From assembly GCA_002504525.1 (NCBI GenBank), contig DATD01000035.1, positions 72,026 to 136,025 of the forward strand: DNA of 64,000 bases, in the 5' to 3' direction. Below the pieces are notes generated by a model. That model was not told the origin of the DNA. It saw nothing but the letters and a program-made list of their open reading frames with translations, and ran no database searches. This document shows positions 33,321 to 42,884 of this stretch, in pieces. The stretch is from Methanomassiliicoccus sp. UBA345. GTDB taxonomy: Archaea > Thermoplasmatota > Thermoplasmata > Methanomassiliicoccales > Methanomassiliicoccaceae. The position numbers and the translations under genes are program-made. How positions within the stretch are numbered: the first letter of the stretch is position 1; each line of letters begins with the position of its first letter.

Positions 33321-34263
33321 GCGCACCGCTGTCCGGAAGGCAGGAACGGTTCAAGGACGCGGCACGTCGATCCGCCATCGCCGCTTCCTCACTCGTGGCT
33401 CCCTTGAGGACCATGCACGATGGCCGCGCCATCGACCTCGGCGCCGTTGTGCTCGAACTGTCACCGTTAGACTCGTCCTGCATGCTCTCCTTGGCCAGGG
33501 CATAGGAATGCTCGAACACCCGTGAGTGGCATTGCTTGACCTCGAGCTCAAGGTCGAACAACTGCGAGAACGCCCGGACGTCCTCGTCGAAACGCCCCCC
33601 GTCATTGATGTAATCGTCCAGCTTCAGAAGCTTATGGTATCCGAGCGTCTCGAACATGTACCTTAACCCTTCCACCTCCTCTACCAGTGAAGTGAGGTCT
33701 GCCCGCTCTCGTTTCCTCCTCCAGCTCTCCGCGTAGCCAGAGGTGGCCAGCAGGGTATGCTTGTGTCCCATTATATGCTCTAGATAATCTCTTTTCCCAC
33801 CGATGACGGCGGCGAAGCAATCGTCCACGATCTCCCCGTCCAGGTCCGTCAGGAACGTCATCGGAACCGACGCCTCGTCCTTCAGTTCAATGAGCCTCTG
33901 CTCGGGGCTCCGGCAAAGGCCATAGCAGAAGAGGACGGAGTCAACATGGCCGGCGATCCTGGACAGGATCTCCCGATGGTGCCTATCGATGTCACGCCCA
34001 TCGTGCAGGCCTTCGGAGTTCAGCCACAGTAGTACTGAGAATCCTTCCTTTCCCTTAGCCCTTATCGCATTCTGATCGACCATCACAGGCTCCACGTGGC
34101 TGCTCCTCTCCTTGGCCTTCCGCGCGAACTGCTTCCCCTCCTCGTTGGCGACCAAGAATAGCGTCCGGATATGTTCGTCCTCCTCTATCAGGTGGAGAAT
34201 CTGGTCGGACAGGCCGTAGCAGCCAACGATGCCCATCGTCCCCTTTGGTGGCATTCTTAGCAC
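33301..34263 (-). CDS. DUF1638-like protein
   Basis: 320 aa. The middle part resembles DUF1638: HVDSVLFCYGLCRSPEQRLIELKDE, then DDCFAAVIGGKRDYLEHIMGHKHTLLATSGYAESW (parts), with Cys and His that may bind metal or a cofactor. DUF1638 proteins are common near methyltransferase genes in methanogens, but their role is unknown. The C-terminal 50 residues are low-complexity Ser/Arg/Ala. Start at MLRMPPKG; the second Met (MPPKG/MGIVGCYG) is possible. Confidence 0.7.
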   Translation of the reverse strand: MLRMPPKGTMGIVGCYGLSDQILHLIEEDEHIRTLFLVANEEGKQFARKAKERSSHVEPVMVDQNAIRAKGKEGFSVLLWLNSEGLHDGRDIDRHHREILSRIAGHVDSVLFCYGLCRSPEQRLIELKDEASVPMTFLTDLDGEIVDDCFAAVIGGKRDYLEHIMGHKHTLLATSGYAESWRRKRERADLTSLVEEVEGLRYMFETLGYHKLLKLDDYINDGGRFDEDVRAFSQLFDLELEVKQCHSRVFEHSYALAKESMQDESNGDSSSTTAPRSMARPSCMVLKGATSEEAAMADRRAASLNRSCLPDSGALSRTLP

Positions 34264-34427
34264 CTCCCTTGCTTGGTCGAATGTTCATGTGCTCGACGTC
34301 GTTTGGTAGATTGTGAAAAGATATTTCATGGTGCCTTGAAAAGATGGATTAACGAGTGTGTCGAGCGTTCCGTTCCATCTTGAGGGAGACAAGCGACGCT
34401 GCAATCAATTTCGTCGGGTGAAAGGCC

Positions 34428-35159
34428 TCAGAGTCGCCCCTCTGAAGGCCTGACGATAAGCCTAAGGCGGTTGGTTGCTCCCCGCCTTTCCTTGATCAGG
34501 ATGCCGCGGCTCTCCAGATGGTCGACGACCCGTGATACCTTGGCGTTGGACATCTTGGTCCTGGCTACCAGTTCCTTCTGCAGCATCGTCCCTCCCGCCC
34601 CTAGGATGGCCTCGTAGATCCCCCTCTCGTCGCCCGAAAGCACCTGCAGGATTATACGTTCCTCTTCCAATCTCTCGCTTTCCAGGCGCCCGGCGAGTTC
34701 TCCCACCTGCCGCTTCAGCGCTATCAGCTCTTGGGATTGGGTAGTGACCTTGATCTCCAGTTCCTCCAGGCGGTCGTCCAGGTTTTCAATGTCGTTGCTA
34801 AGGTCCTGTCGGCAGGCCGCCATCTTGGAGCGGATATGCTCATGGGTCTCGACCAGCCGGGTCTCGAGGCTAGCCACGCTCCCGCCCCCATCCTCGCTCG
34901 TTCCTAGGGCCCAGGGATTAAGACGATCGATGCCGGAGGGAGTGATCTTGAAACGGCAGGTGCGGGCATTGCTGAAGGGGGTCTTTGCCATGAACGCCTC
35001 GACCCATCCCTCGCCCGTCAATACTCGGACGGTCTCGGAGACCATATCGGAGGACAGCCCCTTATCCCTCTTCAGGGCGGCGGAGACGAGGACGGTCTCG
35101 TCCACGCTAAGGGGAAAGAAATCCATTAGGCAGCGCAACACTCGCTCTCCGACCTCCAC
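34428..35159 (-). CDS. Winged-helix transcription regulator with coiled coil
   Basis: 243 aa. The N-terminal wing (LSVDETVLVSAALKRDKGLSSDMVSETVRVLTGEGWV, parts) is followed by a coiled coil at about 93-165 (DNIENLDDRLEELEIKVTTQSQELIALKRQVGEL type heptads). The C-terminal winged helix reads RGIYEAILGAGGTMLQKELVARTKMSNAKVSRVVDHLESRGIL (parts), the MarR/DUF7343 pattern. Probable DNA-binding dimer. Downstream of the two-domain sensor gene at 35284 on the same strand. Confidence 0.85.
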   Translation of the reverse strand: MEVGERVLRCLMDFFPLSVDETVLVSAALKRDKGLSSDMVSETVRVLTGEGWVEAFMAKTPFSNARTCRFKITPSGIDRLNPWALGTSEDGGGSVASLETRLVETHEHIRSKMAACRQDLSNDIENLDDRLEELEIKVTTQSQELIALKRQVGELAGRLESERLEEERIILQVLSGDERGIYEAILGAGGTMLQKELVARTKMSNAKVSRVVDHLESRGILIKERRGATNRLRLIVRPSEGRL

Positions 35160-35283
35160 CTCGACACCTCGAAATCTCTGCGTTTGAATGAGCTGGGCAC
35201 CGGTGATTTAATGCTTTGGAGGCCGTGAAAAGGACCGCGGCGGAGCGGAGCTGACTGCCCGAACCGGAGGGGTATTCGTCCGC

Positions 35284-36327
35284 TCAATGACCTTTCGCGC
35301 CCAGCCGCGGGCAGCGCATGTTCCATCGACAGGCCCCGGGAACGCCGTCGCCGCGGTCGATGGTCAGGCGGCACTCCGTCCCTACCGCTTGGCATACGCC
35401 CTCGGAGAGTGCATCGAAGAGCAAATGGACCACGTCCGGGGCGTCTTCATATGGGCAGCTTCCGACCGCTTCCTCGAAGCCATCATCGGTCTGTCGTACT
35501 ATCGTCGGCTGCTGCATGATCTCGTGCAGCAGAGAAACCATCTTCGCAAGGTCACCTTCGCTATCGCCTTTCAGGCCCATCATGTTCGCACATTTGAGGC
35601 CAGCGGCATGACCGAGCTTGCGCATCAACGGCCGGAGGACCGACAGGGCGCGGTCGCCTCCGATGGCATCCGATAACGCCTGCACAGTGGATATCCATAG
35701 ATTGCTGGCGAACCGTTCGCCCATCTCGAGCATTGCCTCCGGAGGTAGCGTAGGCTCGGTGATGACCATTAAGTTCCTTCCTTGCTTCAGCCGTTCCTCG
35801 GGGAGAGCCGACCGGGGGGCCGCGACATGCTGACAGAATGGATCGCCCCGGTTCCGGCACATCACACGGTGGTCGACACATTCTATCTCCATCCCCTCGT
35901 ACATGGAGTCAAGGAATAATGAGTGCAGTTTGCAGAACCCCTCTTGGCCGGAGTGTCCGAAGGGGCACTCATAGACGGTCAAGGTGACCGACTGCTCGGT
36001 GACCTCCGTCCGGGCGGTGAGACCGGCCGCCGCCGCGTCCAGGTTCATCAGGTGGCCAAGGGTTAACAGGGAGCCCTTGTCCATGCCAAGCTGCCGCGTT
36101 CGAAGCAGCCATTCCTCGCTCATGTTGGCCTTGTAGTACGGACGCAGGTAGCGGACCGAACGCTCGTCCCCCACCACCTCGACCAGGGAGGCCATGGTCG
36201 TGGTCCACAGCTCGCCTATCAGCTCGTTCGCCAGTCTCAGCCTCTCCAGGGGAGGGAGCGTCGCTCGATCGATGACGGGTGGTCCAGTGGGCGAGCACAT
36301 CATTTGAGTTAGAACATTTGGAATCAC
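35284..36327 (-). CDS. Tandem-repeat Cys-containing sensor-like protein
   Basis: 347 aa made of two copies of one domain. Copy 1 (about 28-168) ends VYECPFGHSGQEGFCKL ... EIECVDHRVMCRNRGDPFCQHV; copy 2 (about 200-335) ends VGSCPYEDAPDVVHLLFDAL ... GTECRLTIDRGDGVPGACRW. Shared features are SIxP-like helices, C-P-[FY], EC and RGD-x-C. The pattern resembles the ATC-hydrolase (PF14196)/V4R group, small-molecule-binding domains often tied to regulators; I rely on memory. Possible ligand sensor for the winged-helix protein encoded just downstream. Confidence 0.65.
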   Translation of the reverse strand: MIPNVLTQMMCSPTGPPVIDRATLPPLERLRLANELIGELWTTTMASLVEVVGDERSVRYLRPYYKANMSEEWLLRTRQLGMDKGSLLTLGHLMNLDAAAAGLTARTEVTEQSVTLTVYECPFGHSGQEGFCKLHSLFLDSMYEGMEIECVDHRVMCRNRGDPFCQHVAAPRSALPEERLKQGRNLMVITEPTLPPEAMLEMGERFASNLWISTVQALSDAIGGDRALSVLRPLMRKLGHAAGLKCANMMGLKGDSEGDLAKMVSLLHEIMQQPTIVRQTDDGFEEAVGSCPYEDAPDVVHLLFDALSEGVCQAVGTECRLTIDRGDGVPGACRWNMRCPRLGAKGH

Positions 36328-36543
36328 GGCCAGATAATGGTTTGCCAGCTATCCTATCTGATCGGCCCATTGTCCGTGAACTCTTCTCTAGATCAGCACG
36401 CGAGGTGTGCTCGAGACCAAGGGCGCCGAATGGGCATCGGACGATGTTTGGGCGGTCCGCTATTCCAAGGACCCGATGATCTTGTCCAGGGATCGGAGGA
36501 TGTCCGCGCCGACCTGCGCCCTGGCCGGTGGGCGCCTAGGATA

Positions 36544-37647
36544 TCACTTGCGCATTATGCCCAGCTGCGTCAGCTTCTCCGGCAGGTAGGTGCTGGTGAC
36601 ATAGTCCAGGCCGTACTTGGCCAGGGCCTGCTGTTCCGCCTTCCTTCCCATCTTGAGCATCAGCTCGATCTCGTCGCGCCAGTAGCCGGTGTTGAACCGG
36701 GGGTCCTTCAGCTCGGCGTTCAGCGCGCGTACGTCCATGTCGGTGAGGGTGTCGGTCGGCAGGTCGTAGGCCTTGATGTCCGAGGCGGTGATGCCGATGA
36801 ACTCCGCCGACGGCGTGGCCAGGTATTCGGACAGGTGGGCGGTCTTGATGGCCCCGTAAGCAACGGAGGCATAGATGCGGAACGACCACGGGTCGCCGTC
36901 GGTGAACACCACCACCGGCAGGTTCATCTCGTCGCTGAGGCGCTTGACGAACCTCCTGGTGGAGCGGGCCGGCTGACCCTTGAGATGCACCAGGATGGCG
37001 TCCTCCGCCTCATCGAAGCCGTTCTCCACCAGGCGGTCGAACATACCGCCGGTCTCGATGGCGATGACGAACTTGGCGGAGGTGCTCTTGAGCTCCAGCT
37101 TCTCCTTCTCCACGTTGTACGGGATGCCATATCCGGAGTCGCCGACGTCGTCCCGGCAGTTGAGCGCCTTCATCTTCCCCTTGCGGTCGGTCTCGACCAG
37201 GTTGAGGTCGCCTATGACCCGGGCCCCGTCCTCCTCGGGGCGGAGCTTGAAGTCCTCCCGCAGACACTGCGTGATGATCTCGAGGTCCTCGGCCAGCCGG
37301 TTGCTCTCCTCCTGGGAATGGAACTTGGCCTTGCCCCAGCCCTCCGAGATGTAGTACGACTCTCTGAGCGTGGACGACCGGTTCTCGTTGATCATGTCCC
37401 TGATCAGCTCCAGCATGTAGGAGGTACGGAGCAGCATCATGGCCCCCTGGACCTTCTTGGCCGAGCGGGCGCCTCTCTGGTCGCCGTACTTCCACACGCT
37501 GCTTTTCTTGTCGAACTTTATATTGGCCTTGGTGCGCAGGGGGAGCACCATCTTGGGGATCTTCCCCTGGTCTAGCTGGTCGTAGATGGATTCGGAGATG
37601 GCGTACAGCCTCCGGATCGCCTCGGTGTTGCGCTCATTGGTCGTCAT
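36544..37647 (-). CDS. top6A: DNA topoisomerase VI subunit A
   Basis: 367 aa from the ATG at 37647. Spo11/Top6A family: catalytic tyrosine in TLRESYYIS (Y98 or Y99) of the 5Y-CAP domain and Toprim DxD in [12 protein letters not shown]. Makes the double-strand break in type IIB topoisomerase. I prefer MTTNERNTE over the longer frame, which would overlap top6B by 59 bases rather than 14. Co-transcribed with top6B. Confidence 0.96.
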   Translation of the reverse strand: MTTNERNTEAIRRLYAISESIYDQLDQGKIPKMVLPLRTKANIKFDKKSSVWKYGDQRGARSAKKVQGAMMLLRTSYMLELIRDMINENRSSTLRESYYISEGWGKAKFHSQEESNRLAEDLEIITQCLREDFKLRPEEDGARVIGDLNLVETDRKGKMKALNCRDDVGDSGYGIPYNVEKEKLELKSTSAKFVIAIETGGMFDRLVENGFDEAEDAILVHLKGQPARSTRRFVKRLSDEMNLPVVVFTDGDPWSFRIYASVAYGAIKTAHLSEYLATPSAEFIGITASDIKAYDLPTDTLTDMDVRALNAELKDPRFNTGYWRDEIELMLKMGRKAEQQALAKYGLDYVTSTYLPEKLTQLGIMRK

Positions 37648-39631
37648 TGAGATCCTCCCCTGCCTCGTCGTAGTCAGGTTCCTCGTCCGCATCCTCCGCC
37701 AGCGGAATCTCCTCCTCGCTCTCGGTGAAGTTCAGCCCGGCGACGTTCCAGTCGCCCGGCAGAGGGTCGGCGCCCATCACGTCCACCGGATTGATCCCGG
37801 AGACGTACAGCTCCACGTCCTGGAACATCTCGGCGTCCAGGCCGTCGAGTTCGAATGAAAGCTCGTATATCTCGGTGGAGGCGATGCGGGGCAGCTCCCA
37901 GGTAATCTTCTCATCATCCTTCACTTCCGAGGGCCCGAGGGAGCAGGCCTTCTCGTTCAGATGCCCCTTCGGAACGACGGTATGGATGACGAACTTCTGC
38001 TGCTTGGGCGTGTAGTTGTATATGGACACCTTGACCTTGTGGCGCCCCTTCTCGTACGACACCGAATCATCGATCCACACCACGTTCATGATCTTGGTTA
38101 TCGTCCCCCGAAGGTCCGGCACCGGCCGCTCCAGTATGCTCGACGTCTTCTCCGCCATCAGCGGGATGATCACCTGCACGATCTCGAACTTGGCGCGGGT
38201 CTTGCTCTTCCGCTCCTTCTTGTTGAGATGCATGCGGAGGTTCCGGCCGCACGCCTTGAGGGCGAGCTGGATCTCCTCCTGGATGTTCGGAATGGATGAT
38301 ATGGCCTCCTTGGCCTCGGATGTGAAGGGGATCTTGGTGGACGCGACATGCACCAGGATGATGGCCGGGCCGAACGGGATGCCGGAGCCGCCCCTCTGCT
38401 CCAGCCCGTACCGTCGCCAGTCGGTGTTCTCGATCGCCTTGGTGATGACGCACGCCCCCTGCTGGTACAGCAGCGGGACCCGGTTGGCGAAACGATAGAT
38501 CTGCACCTGCTGGTCGCGCGGCAGCCCGCCGCCGTACACGATGCCGACCTCCACCAGGAACGGGTTCCCGGTATGCACCTTCGGATCCCTCGTCACCGGG
38601 GGGGCGTAGAACTCCGGCTTGATGTCGGCCAGGACGTGCTTCAGCCCCTTGCGGATCAGGTTGTCCCCGATGGGGGACAGGCAGTCCGCCTGGGGGGCCA
38701 TGATCTTGACCTTTCCGATGCCTTCCAGCAGCTGCTTGCTCGATTCCAGGGTGAGGTTGGACGGCCTGGTGGTCTCCGGCAGCGCGGATGCCGAGCAGAC
38801 CTCCTTGGCGACCCTCTCCGATATGCGGTTGAAATCGTTCTGCAGGAACTTGACCAGGCTGCGCTCCTTGGTGGCCTTGATCATGTTCATCAGCGTGCCC
38901 AGCTCGATGCCGTCCGGATGGGGCTTGATCTCCTTGGTCCTCGGCGGCAGTACGTCGGTGGCCCGGTCGAAGAGGTACTTCTTCCCGTCGGGGTCGATGA
39001 ACGTGATGGAAGCATGAGGATTGACGATGGCGGTCTGCCGCAGGTACTCGAACACCGACTGCCTGCCGTTGACGTACCGCCCGTTCATGTAGAACGACAC
39101 CCTGGTGCCGTGGGCCACGTCGTTCCAGGGGATGTAGTCCTCCCGCATCAGGATGGGGGCGTTCTTCTTGGTATCGATGATGATGTCGATCTCCTTGGCT
39201 GCCTCCGCCCCCTCCACCTTGGAGCGGGCCGTGGCCGGCTTCCCGGTGGTGATCTGACCATACATGATGGTGGCCGATATGCCGATCCCCTGCTGCCCCC
39301 GGGACTGCCTGACGGCATGGAACCTGGAGCCGTACAGCAGCCTCCCGAACACGTTCGGCATGGAGGTCGATACGATGCCCGGCCCGTTGTCCTCCACGGT
39401 GACGCGGTATTCCTTCTGGTCGACCTTGTCGATCTTGACGATGATGTCGGGAAGGATCTGCGCCTCCTCGCAGGCGTCGAGGGCGTTGTCCACTGCCTCC
39501 TTCACACCCATGATGAGGCTCTTCACCGGCGAATCGAAACCTAGGATCTGACGGTTCTTCTCGAAGAACTCGGATACCGAGATCTCCTTCTGACCCTTGG
39601 CCAGTTTCTGAGCTGTAGAACTAGAGGGCAT
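37634..39631 (-). CDS. top6B: DNA topoisomerase VI subunit B
   Basis: 665 aa. GHKL ATPase: [11 protein letters not shown] (Mg-binding Asn), VEDNGPGI and [16 protein letters not shown] (ATP lid); H2TH segment and transducer domain follow, with a C-terminal Ig-like region ([17 protein letters not shown]) and acidic tail ([16 protein letters not shown]). Full-length euryarchaeal type with C-terminal extension. First gene of the top6BA operon. Confidence 0.96.
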   Translation of the reverse strand: MPSSSTAQKLAKGQKEISVSEFFEKNRQILGFDSPVKSLIMGVKEAVDNALDACEEAQILPDIIVKIDKVDQKEYRVTVEDNGPGIVSTSMPNVFGRLLYGSRFHAVRQSRGQQGIGISATIMYGQITTGKPATARSKVEGAEAAKEIDIIIDTKKNAPILMREDYIPWNDVAHGTRVSFYMNGRYVNGRQSVFEYLRQTAIVNPHASITFIDPDGKKYLFDRATDVLPPRTKEIKPHPDGIELGTLMNMIKATKERSLVKFLQNDFNRISERVAKEVCSASALPETTRPSNLTLESSKQLLEGIGKVKIMAPQADCLSPIGDNLIRKGLKHVLADIKPEFYAPPVTRDPKVHTGNPFLVEVGIVYGGGLPRDQQVQIYRFANRVPLLYQQGACVITKAIENTDWRRYGLEQRGGSGIPFGPAIILVHVASTKIPFTSEAKEAISSIPNIQEEIQLALKACGRNLRMHLNKKERKSKTRAKFEIVQVIIPLMAEKTSSILERPVPDLRGTITKIMNVVWIDDSVSYEKGRHKVKVSIYNYTPKQQKFVIHTVVPKGHLNEKACSLGPSEVKDDEKITWELPRIASTEIYELSFELDGLDAEMFQDVELYVSGINPVDVMGADPLPGDWNVAGLNFTESEEEIPLAEDADEEPDYDEAGEDLNDDQ

Positions 39632-39689
39632 CCAGTAACCCCAATGGGAAGGGGTTTAAAAGATTTTAGTCAAGGAGCCGGAAAGTACC

Positions 39690-40697
39690 CTACTCCTCGA
39701 ACTCCTTTCCGCAGTTCCAGCAGGTCCGCGCACCCTCGTCCACGGCGGCCCCGCATTCGGAGCACTCGAACTGGGCCTTTCCGCCGCTGCGTGGCGGGAG
39801 CGCCTCGTCATCGAAGCTCTCACCGCACTGCGGGCACCTGCTGGCAGTGGAGGGGACGTCGGCCCCGCATTCGGAGCAGACGAACTTCTCCACCGTCTCC
39901 GGCGACTTGTCGGCGGGAGCCGGAGGCATCTGCTGCCGCTCCCTCACCACCTGCTCCATCCGCTTCCTGGAGCGCTCGCTGAACCAGTTGAACGCCAGCA
40001 GCATGTAGTACAGCAGCCCGACCTGGAGCAGGAGCGCCAGCATCAGCATGGGCAGGAAGTGGACGAAGATCGAATTGTCCCCCGCATGCACCGGGCCATA
40101 GCCCTCCACGGTGGAGGTCCATCCGCCGGTGGCATTGGTCACGAAGCGATAGGAGAACAGCGAGCCGTTGTCCACCGCTATCGTGAGGCCGTACTCGACG
40201 CCTTCTGCGTTCGTCCCGATCTCGCTCAGGGTATGATTGCCGACCTCTTCGAAGGTGTACTGGTCAACGATGATGACATTGACATCGTAGCCGCTGACGG
40301 TGGTATTGGTCACCGTGACGTTGAACGAATGGCTCGTTCCCGCATCGCCCCTGAAGGGGTCGACGTGCCCGTCGACCATCAGGCCGTCGGGGGACGAGAG
40401 CGCGTACCCATCGAAGGAGTTCACGCTCCCAACCGCGGTGAACCAGGTGAACGGCACGCTCAGTACCACGATGAACACCAGGCCCCAAACTGCCAGCTTG
40501 CGCCGGTCCTTGAGGCCGAAGTAGTAGGGCACGTAGAAGCCTACAATAGCGACCAGAAGTGCCCCGAAGCACAGCGTGCCCACATAGGATGTCAGTGCCA
40601 CGCCCACCAGAATTGCGATGGCCAGCCCCAGCGGTACGGCGTACTTCTTCTCCCGGAACCGGAGGAAGCGCTCCTTCAAATCATCCTGAGAGGACAT
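39690..40697 (-). CDS. Membrane protein with two C-terminal zinc ribbons
   Basis: 335 aa. About three membrane segments near the N-terminus (YAVPLGLAIAILVGVALTSYVG onward), an external strand-rich domain with several NxT/S sites (about 85-210), one more membrane helix (FLPMLMLALLLQVGLLYYMLL), a basic stretch, then two CxxC...CxxC ribbons: FVCSECGADVPSTASRCPQCG and FECSECGAAVDEGARTCWNCG (the first 21 residues of each pattern split by the ligand pairs). Role unknown; zinc-ribbon membrane proteins are frequent in Thermoplasmata. Confidence 0.85.
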   Translation of the reverse strand: MSSQDDLKERFLRFREKKYAVPLGLAIAILVGVALTSYVGTLCFGALLVAIVGFYVPYYFGLKDRRKLAVWGLVFIVVLSVPFTWFTAVGSVNSFDGYALSSPDGLMVDGHVDPFRGDAGTSHSFNVTVTNTTVSGYDVNVIIVDQYTFEEVGNHTLSEIGTNAEGVEYGLTIAVDNGSLFSYRFVTNATGGWTSTVEGYGPVHAGDNSIFVHFLPMLMLALLLQVGLLYYMLLAFNWFSERSRKRMEQVVRERQQMPPAPADKSPETVEKFVCSECGADVPSTASRCPQCGESFDDEALPPRSGGKAQFECSECGAAVDEGARTCWNCGKEFEE

Positions 40698-40780
40698 TGC
40701 CCCGCCATCATGTTGATGTGCTTAAAAAGTTGCGCACCCCTCGACAATCATTATCATCATCCGCCCCATTAGAACGCCAG

Positions 40781-41713
40781 ATGACCGACGCTGTCGTGGC
40801 CATAGGGGGCAACGCCATCCTTCGCAGGGGGGAGGCCGCTACGGTGGAGAACCAGATGAACAACCTTCGGCGCACCTGTGTGCCCTTGGCCCGGATGGTC
40901 TCGCGAGGATGGGGACTGACCCTGGTGCATGGCAACGGGCCGCAGGTGGGAAACATCCTCCTGCAGAACGAACTGGCCCGGGACGAGGTGCCGGCCATGC
41001 CCCTGGACGTGTGCGTAGCGCAGTCGCAGGGGCAGATGGGCTTCATGCTGCAGCAAGCGATGACGGAAGCGCTGCACCACGAAGGCATCGATCGCTCAGT
41101 GGTGTGCCTGATCACCAGGGTGACGGTCGATCCCGGCGATCCCGAGTTCCGAATGCCGTCCAAGCCCATCGGGCCTTACTACGACAAGGCGGAGGCTGAG
41201 CGGCTGATGTTGCAAGGCTACCGAATGCGCGAGGACGTCGCTCGCAATGGCTGGCGAAGGATCGTGCCCTCCCCTCGTCCCCTTGCCGTCCTGGAGAAGG
41301 ATGCGGTGCGAGCTCTGACGACTGGTGGCCACGTCGTCATCGCCGCTGGCGGTGGCGGCATACCGATGGTGGAGCGAGACGGCCGGCTGTGGGGCGTCGA
41401 GGCGGTGGTGGACAAGGACCTGGCCGCGTACGCGATAGCCAAGGACGCCGGAGATCTCATGGTCTTCCTGACCGATGTCGACGCTGCATTCCTTGACCAT
41501 GGCGGTCCGGCGCAGAGGGCGATCGGGGAGATAACGGCGGAAGAGATGAGCCGCCACCTCGACGAGGGGCACTTCGCCCCCGGGTCCATGGGTCCGAAGG
41601 TAAAGGCCGCCGTCGACTTCGTCGACTCTTCAGAGAAGAAGGCGATCATAACCTCACCGGAACGTTTAGATAAGGCGTTGGAGAGTAAGGCGGGAACTCG
41701 TATTGTATTCTAG
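40781..41713 (+). CDS. arcC: Carbamate kinase
   Basis: 310 aa from the ATG at 40781 (MTDAVVAIGGNAIL). Amino-acid-kinase fold: VVAIGGNAILRRGE, LTLVHGNGPQVGNILLQNE, VIAAGGGGIPMVERDG and FLTDVDAAFLDHG; C-terminal SMGPKVKAAVDFV. Interconverts carbamoyl phosphate/ADP and carbamate/ATP. No arginine deiminase neighbours, so the metabolic source of carbamoyl phosphate is not shown. Stop TAG. Confidence 0.95.
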   Translation: MTDAVVAIGGNAILRRGEAATVENQMNNLRRTCVPLARMVSRGWGLTLVHGNGPQVGNILLQNELARDEVPAMPLDVCVAQSQGQMGFMLQQAMTEALHHEGIDRSVVCLITRVTVDPGDPEFRMPSKPIGPYYDKAEAERLMLQGYRMREDVARNGWRRIVPSPRPLAVLEKDAVRALTTGGHVVIAAGGGGIPMVERDGRLWGVEAVVDKDLAAYAIAKDAGDLMVFLTDVDAAFLDHGGPAQRAIGEITAEEMSRHLDEGHFAPGSMGPKVKAAVDFVDSSEKKAIITSPERLDKALESKAGTRIVF

Positions 41714-41721
41714 GTGAGCAT

Positions 41722-42837
41722 TTGGCACTGACCATCGATGAGCAGATAAAGGCGATCGAGGAAGAGATCGGCAAGACCCAATACAATAAGGCGACCCAGG
41801 GTCACATAGGTCTCCTCAAGGCCAAGATCGCCCGCCTCAAGATGGAGCAGGAGAAGCGCCGGGCGGCGTCGGGAGGAGGCGGCCAGGGATACTCGGTGAA
41901 GAAGTCCGGCAACGCCACCCTGGCGCTGGTCGGGTTTCCGAGCGTGGGCAAGTCTACGCTACTCACCAAGCTGACCGATGCCAAGAGCGACGTTGCCGCC
42001 TACGCCTTCACCACGGTCGATGTCATCCCCGGCATCATGTACTACAAGTTCGCCAAGATCCAGGTTCTTGACCTGCCGGGCCTCATCCGCGACGCCAGCA
42101 GGGGCAAGGGCCGAGGCAGGGAGGTCCTAGCGGTGGTGCGCACGGCGGACCTCATCCTGTTCGTCATCGACGTCTACGATACGAATGTGGAAGTGCTCAT
42201 CGACGAGCTGTACAACACGGGCATCCGCCTGAACACTCACCCTCCGAACGTGGTGATCACCAAGACCGACCGGGGCGGCATCGAGATCAAGCCCACCGTC
42301 AACCTGACCAAGATCACCGCGGAGATGGCCTCTGACATGGTCTCTGCCTACGGTTACGTGAACGCGGAAGTGATCATCAGGGAGGACATCGACGAGGAGC
42401 AGCTCATCGACGTGCTCACCGGCAACCGCGTGTACATGCGCTCCGTCACCGTGGTCAACAAGGTCGATCTGGTCGATTCGACATATCTGGCGAAGGTCCA
42501 AGAGCGCCTGAAGGACCACGATCCCATATTCATCTCGGCCAACAAGGAGCTGAGGCTGGAGGATCTGAAGGAAGCCGTGTACAAGAAGCTGGAGTTCATC
42601 CATGTGTTCCTCAAGCCTCAGGGCAGGGAGGCGGACATGGACGAACCCATGGTCATCATGGGCGGCTCCTCGGTCGGCGACCTGTGCGACCGCATCCATC
42701 GCGCTTTCCGGCGAAACTTCCGATACGCCAACGTGTGGGGGGACAGCGCCAAGTTCCCCGGCCAGATGGTCGGAGTGGACCACGTCCTCCAGAACGGTGA
42801 TATCATCACCATAGTGGTCAAGCGGGGCGCGGACTGA
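41722..42837 (+). CDS. DRG/Rbg-family GTPase
   Basis: 371 aa, TTG start. The N-terminal helical hairpin includes QYNKATQGHIGLLKAKIARLK, the DRG mark; G1 GFPSVGKSTLL, G3 DLPGLIRDAS, G4 NKVD; C-terminal TGS domain from about 295 (HVFLKPQGREADMDEPM onward). Universal in archaea and eukaryotes, binds ribosomes, helps stalled translation. Eight bases after arcC. Confidence 0.95.
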   Translation: MALTIDEQIKAIEEEIGKTQYNKATQGHIGLLKAKIARLKMEQEKRRAASGGGGQGYSVKKSGNATLALVGFPSVGKSTLLTKLTDAKSDVAAYAFTTVDVIPGIMYYKFAKIQVLDLPGLIRDASRGKGRGREVLAVVRTADLILFVIDVYDTNVEVLIDELYNTGIRLNTHPPNVVITKTDRGGIEIKPTVNLTKITAEMASDMVSAYGYVNAEVIIREDIDEEQLIDVLTGNRVYMRSVTVVNKVDLVDSTYLAKVQERLKDHDPIFISANKELRLEDLKEAVYKKLEFIHVFLKPQGREADMDEPMVIMGGSSVGDLCDRIHRAFRRNFRYANVWGDSAKFPGQMVGVDHVLQNGDIITIVVKRGAD

Positions 42838-42884
42838 GCAAAGGATATTGGCTAGATAGACGATGCCCTGTACGAGGTCCTTTG

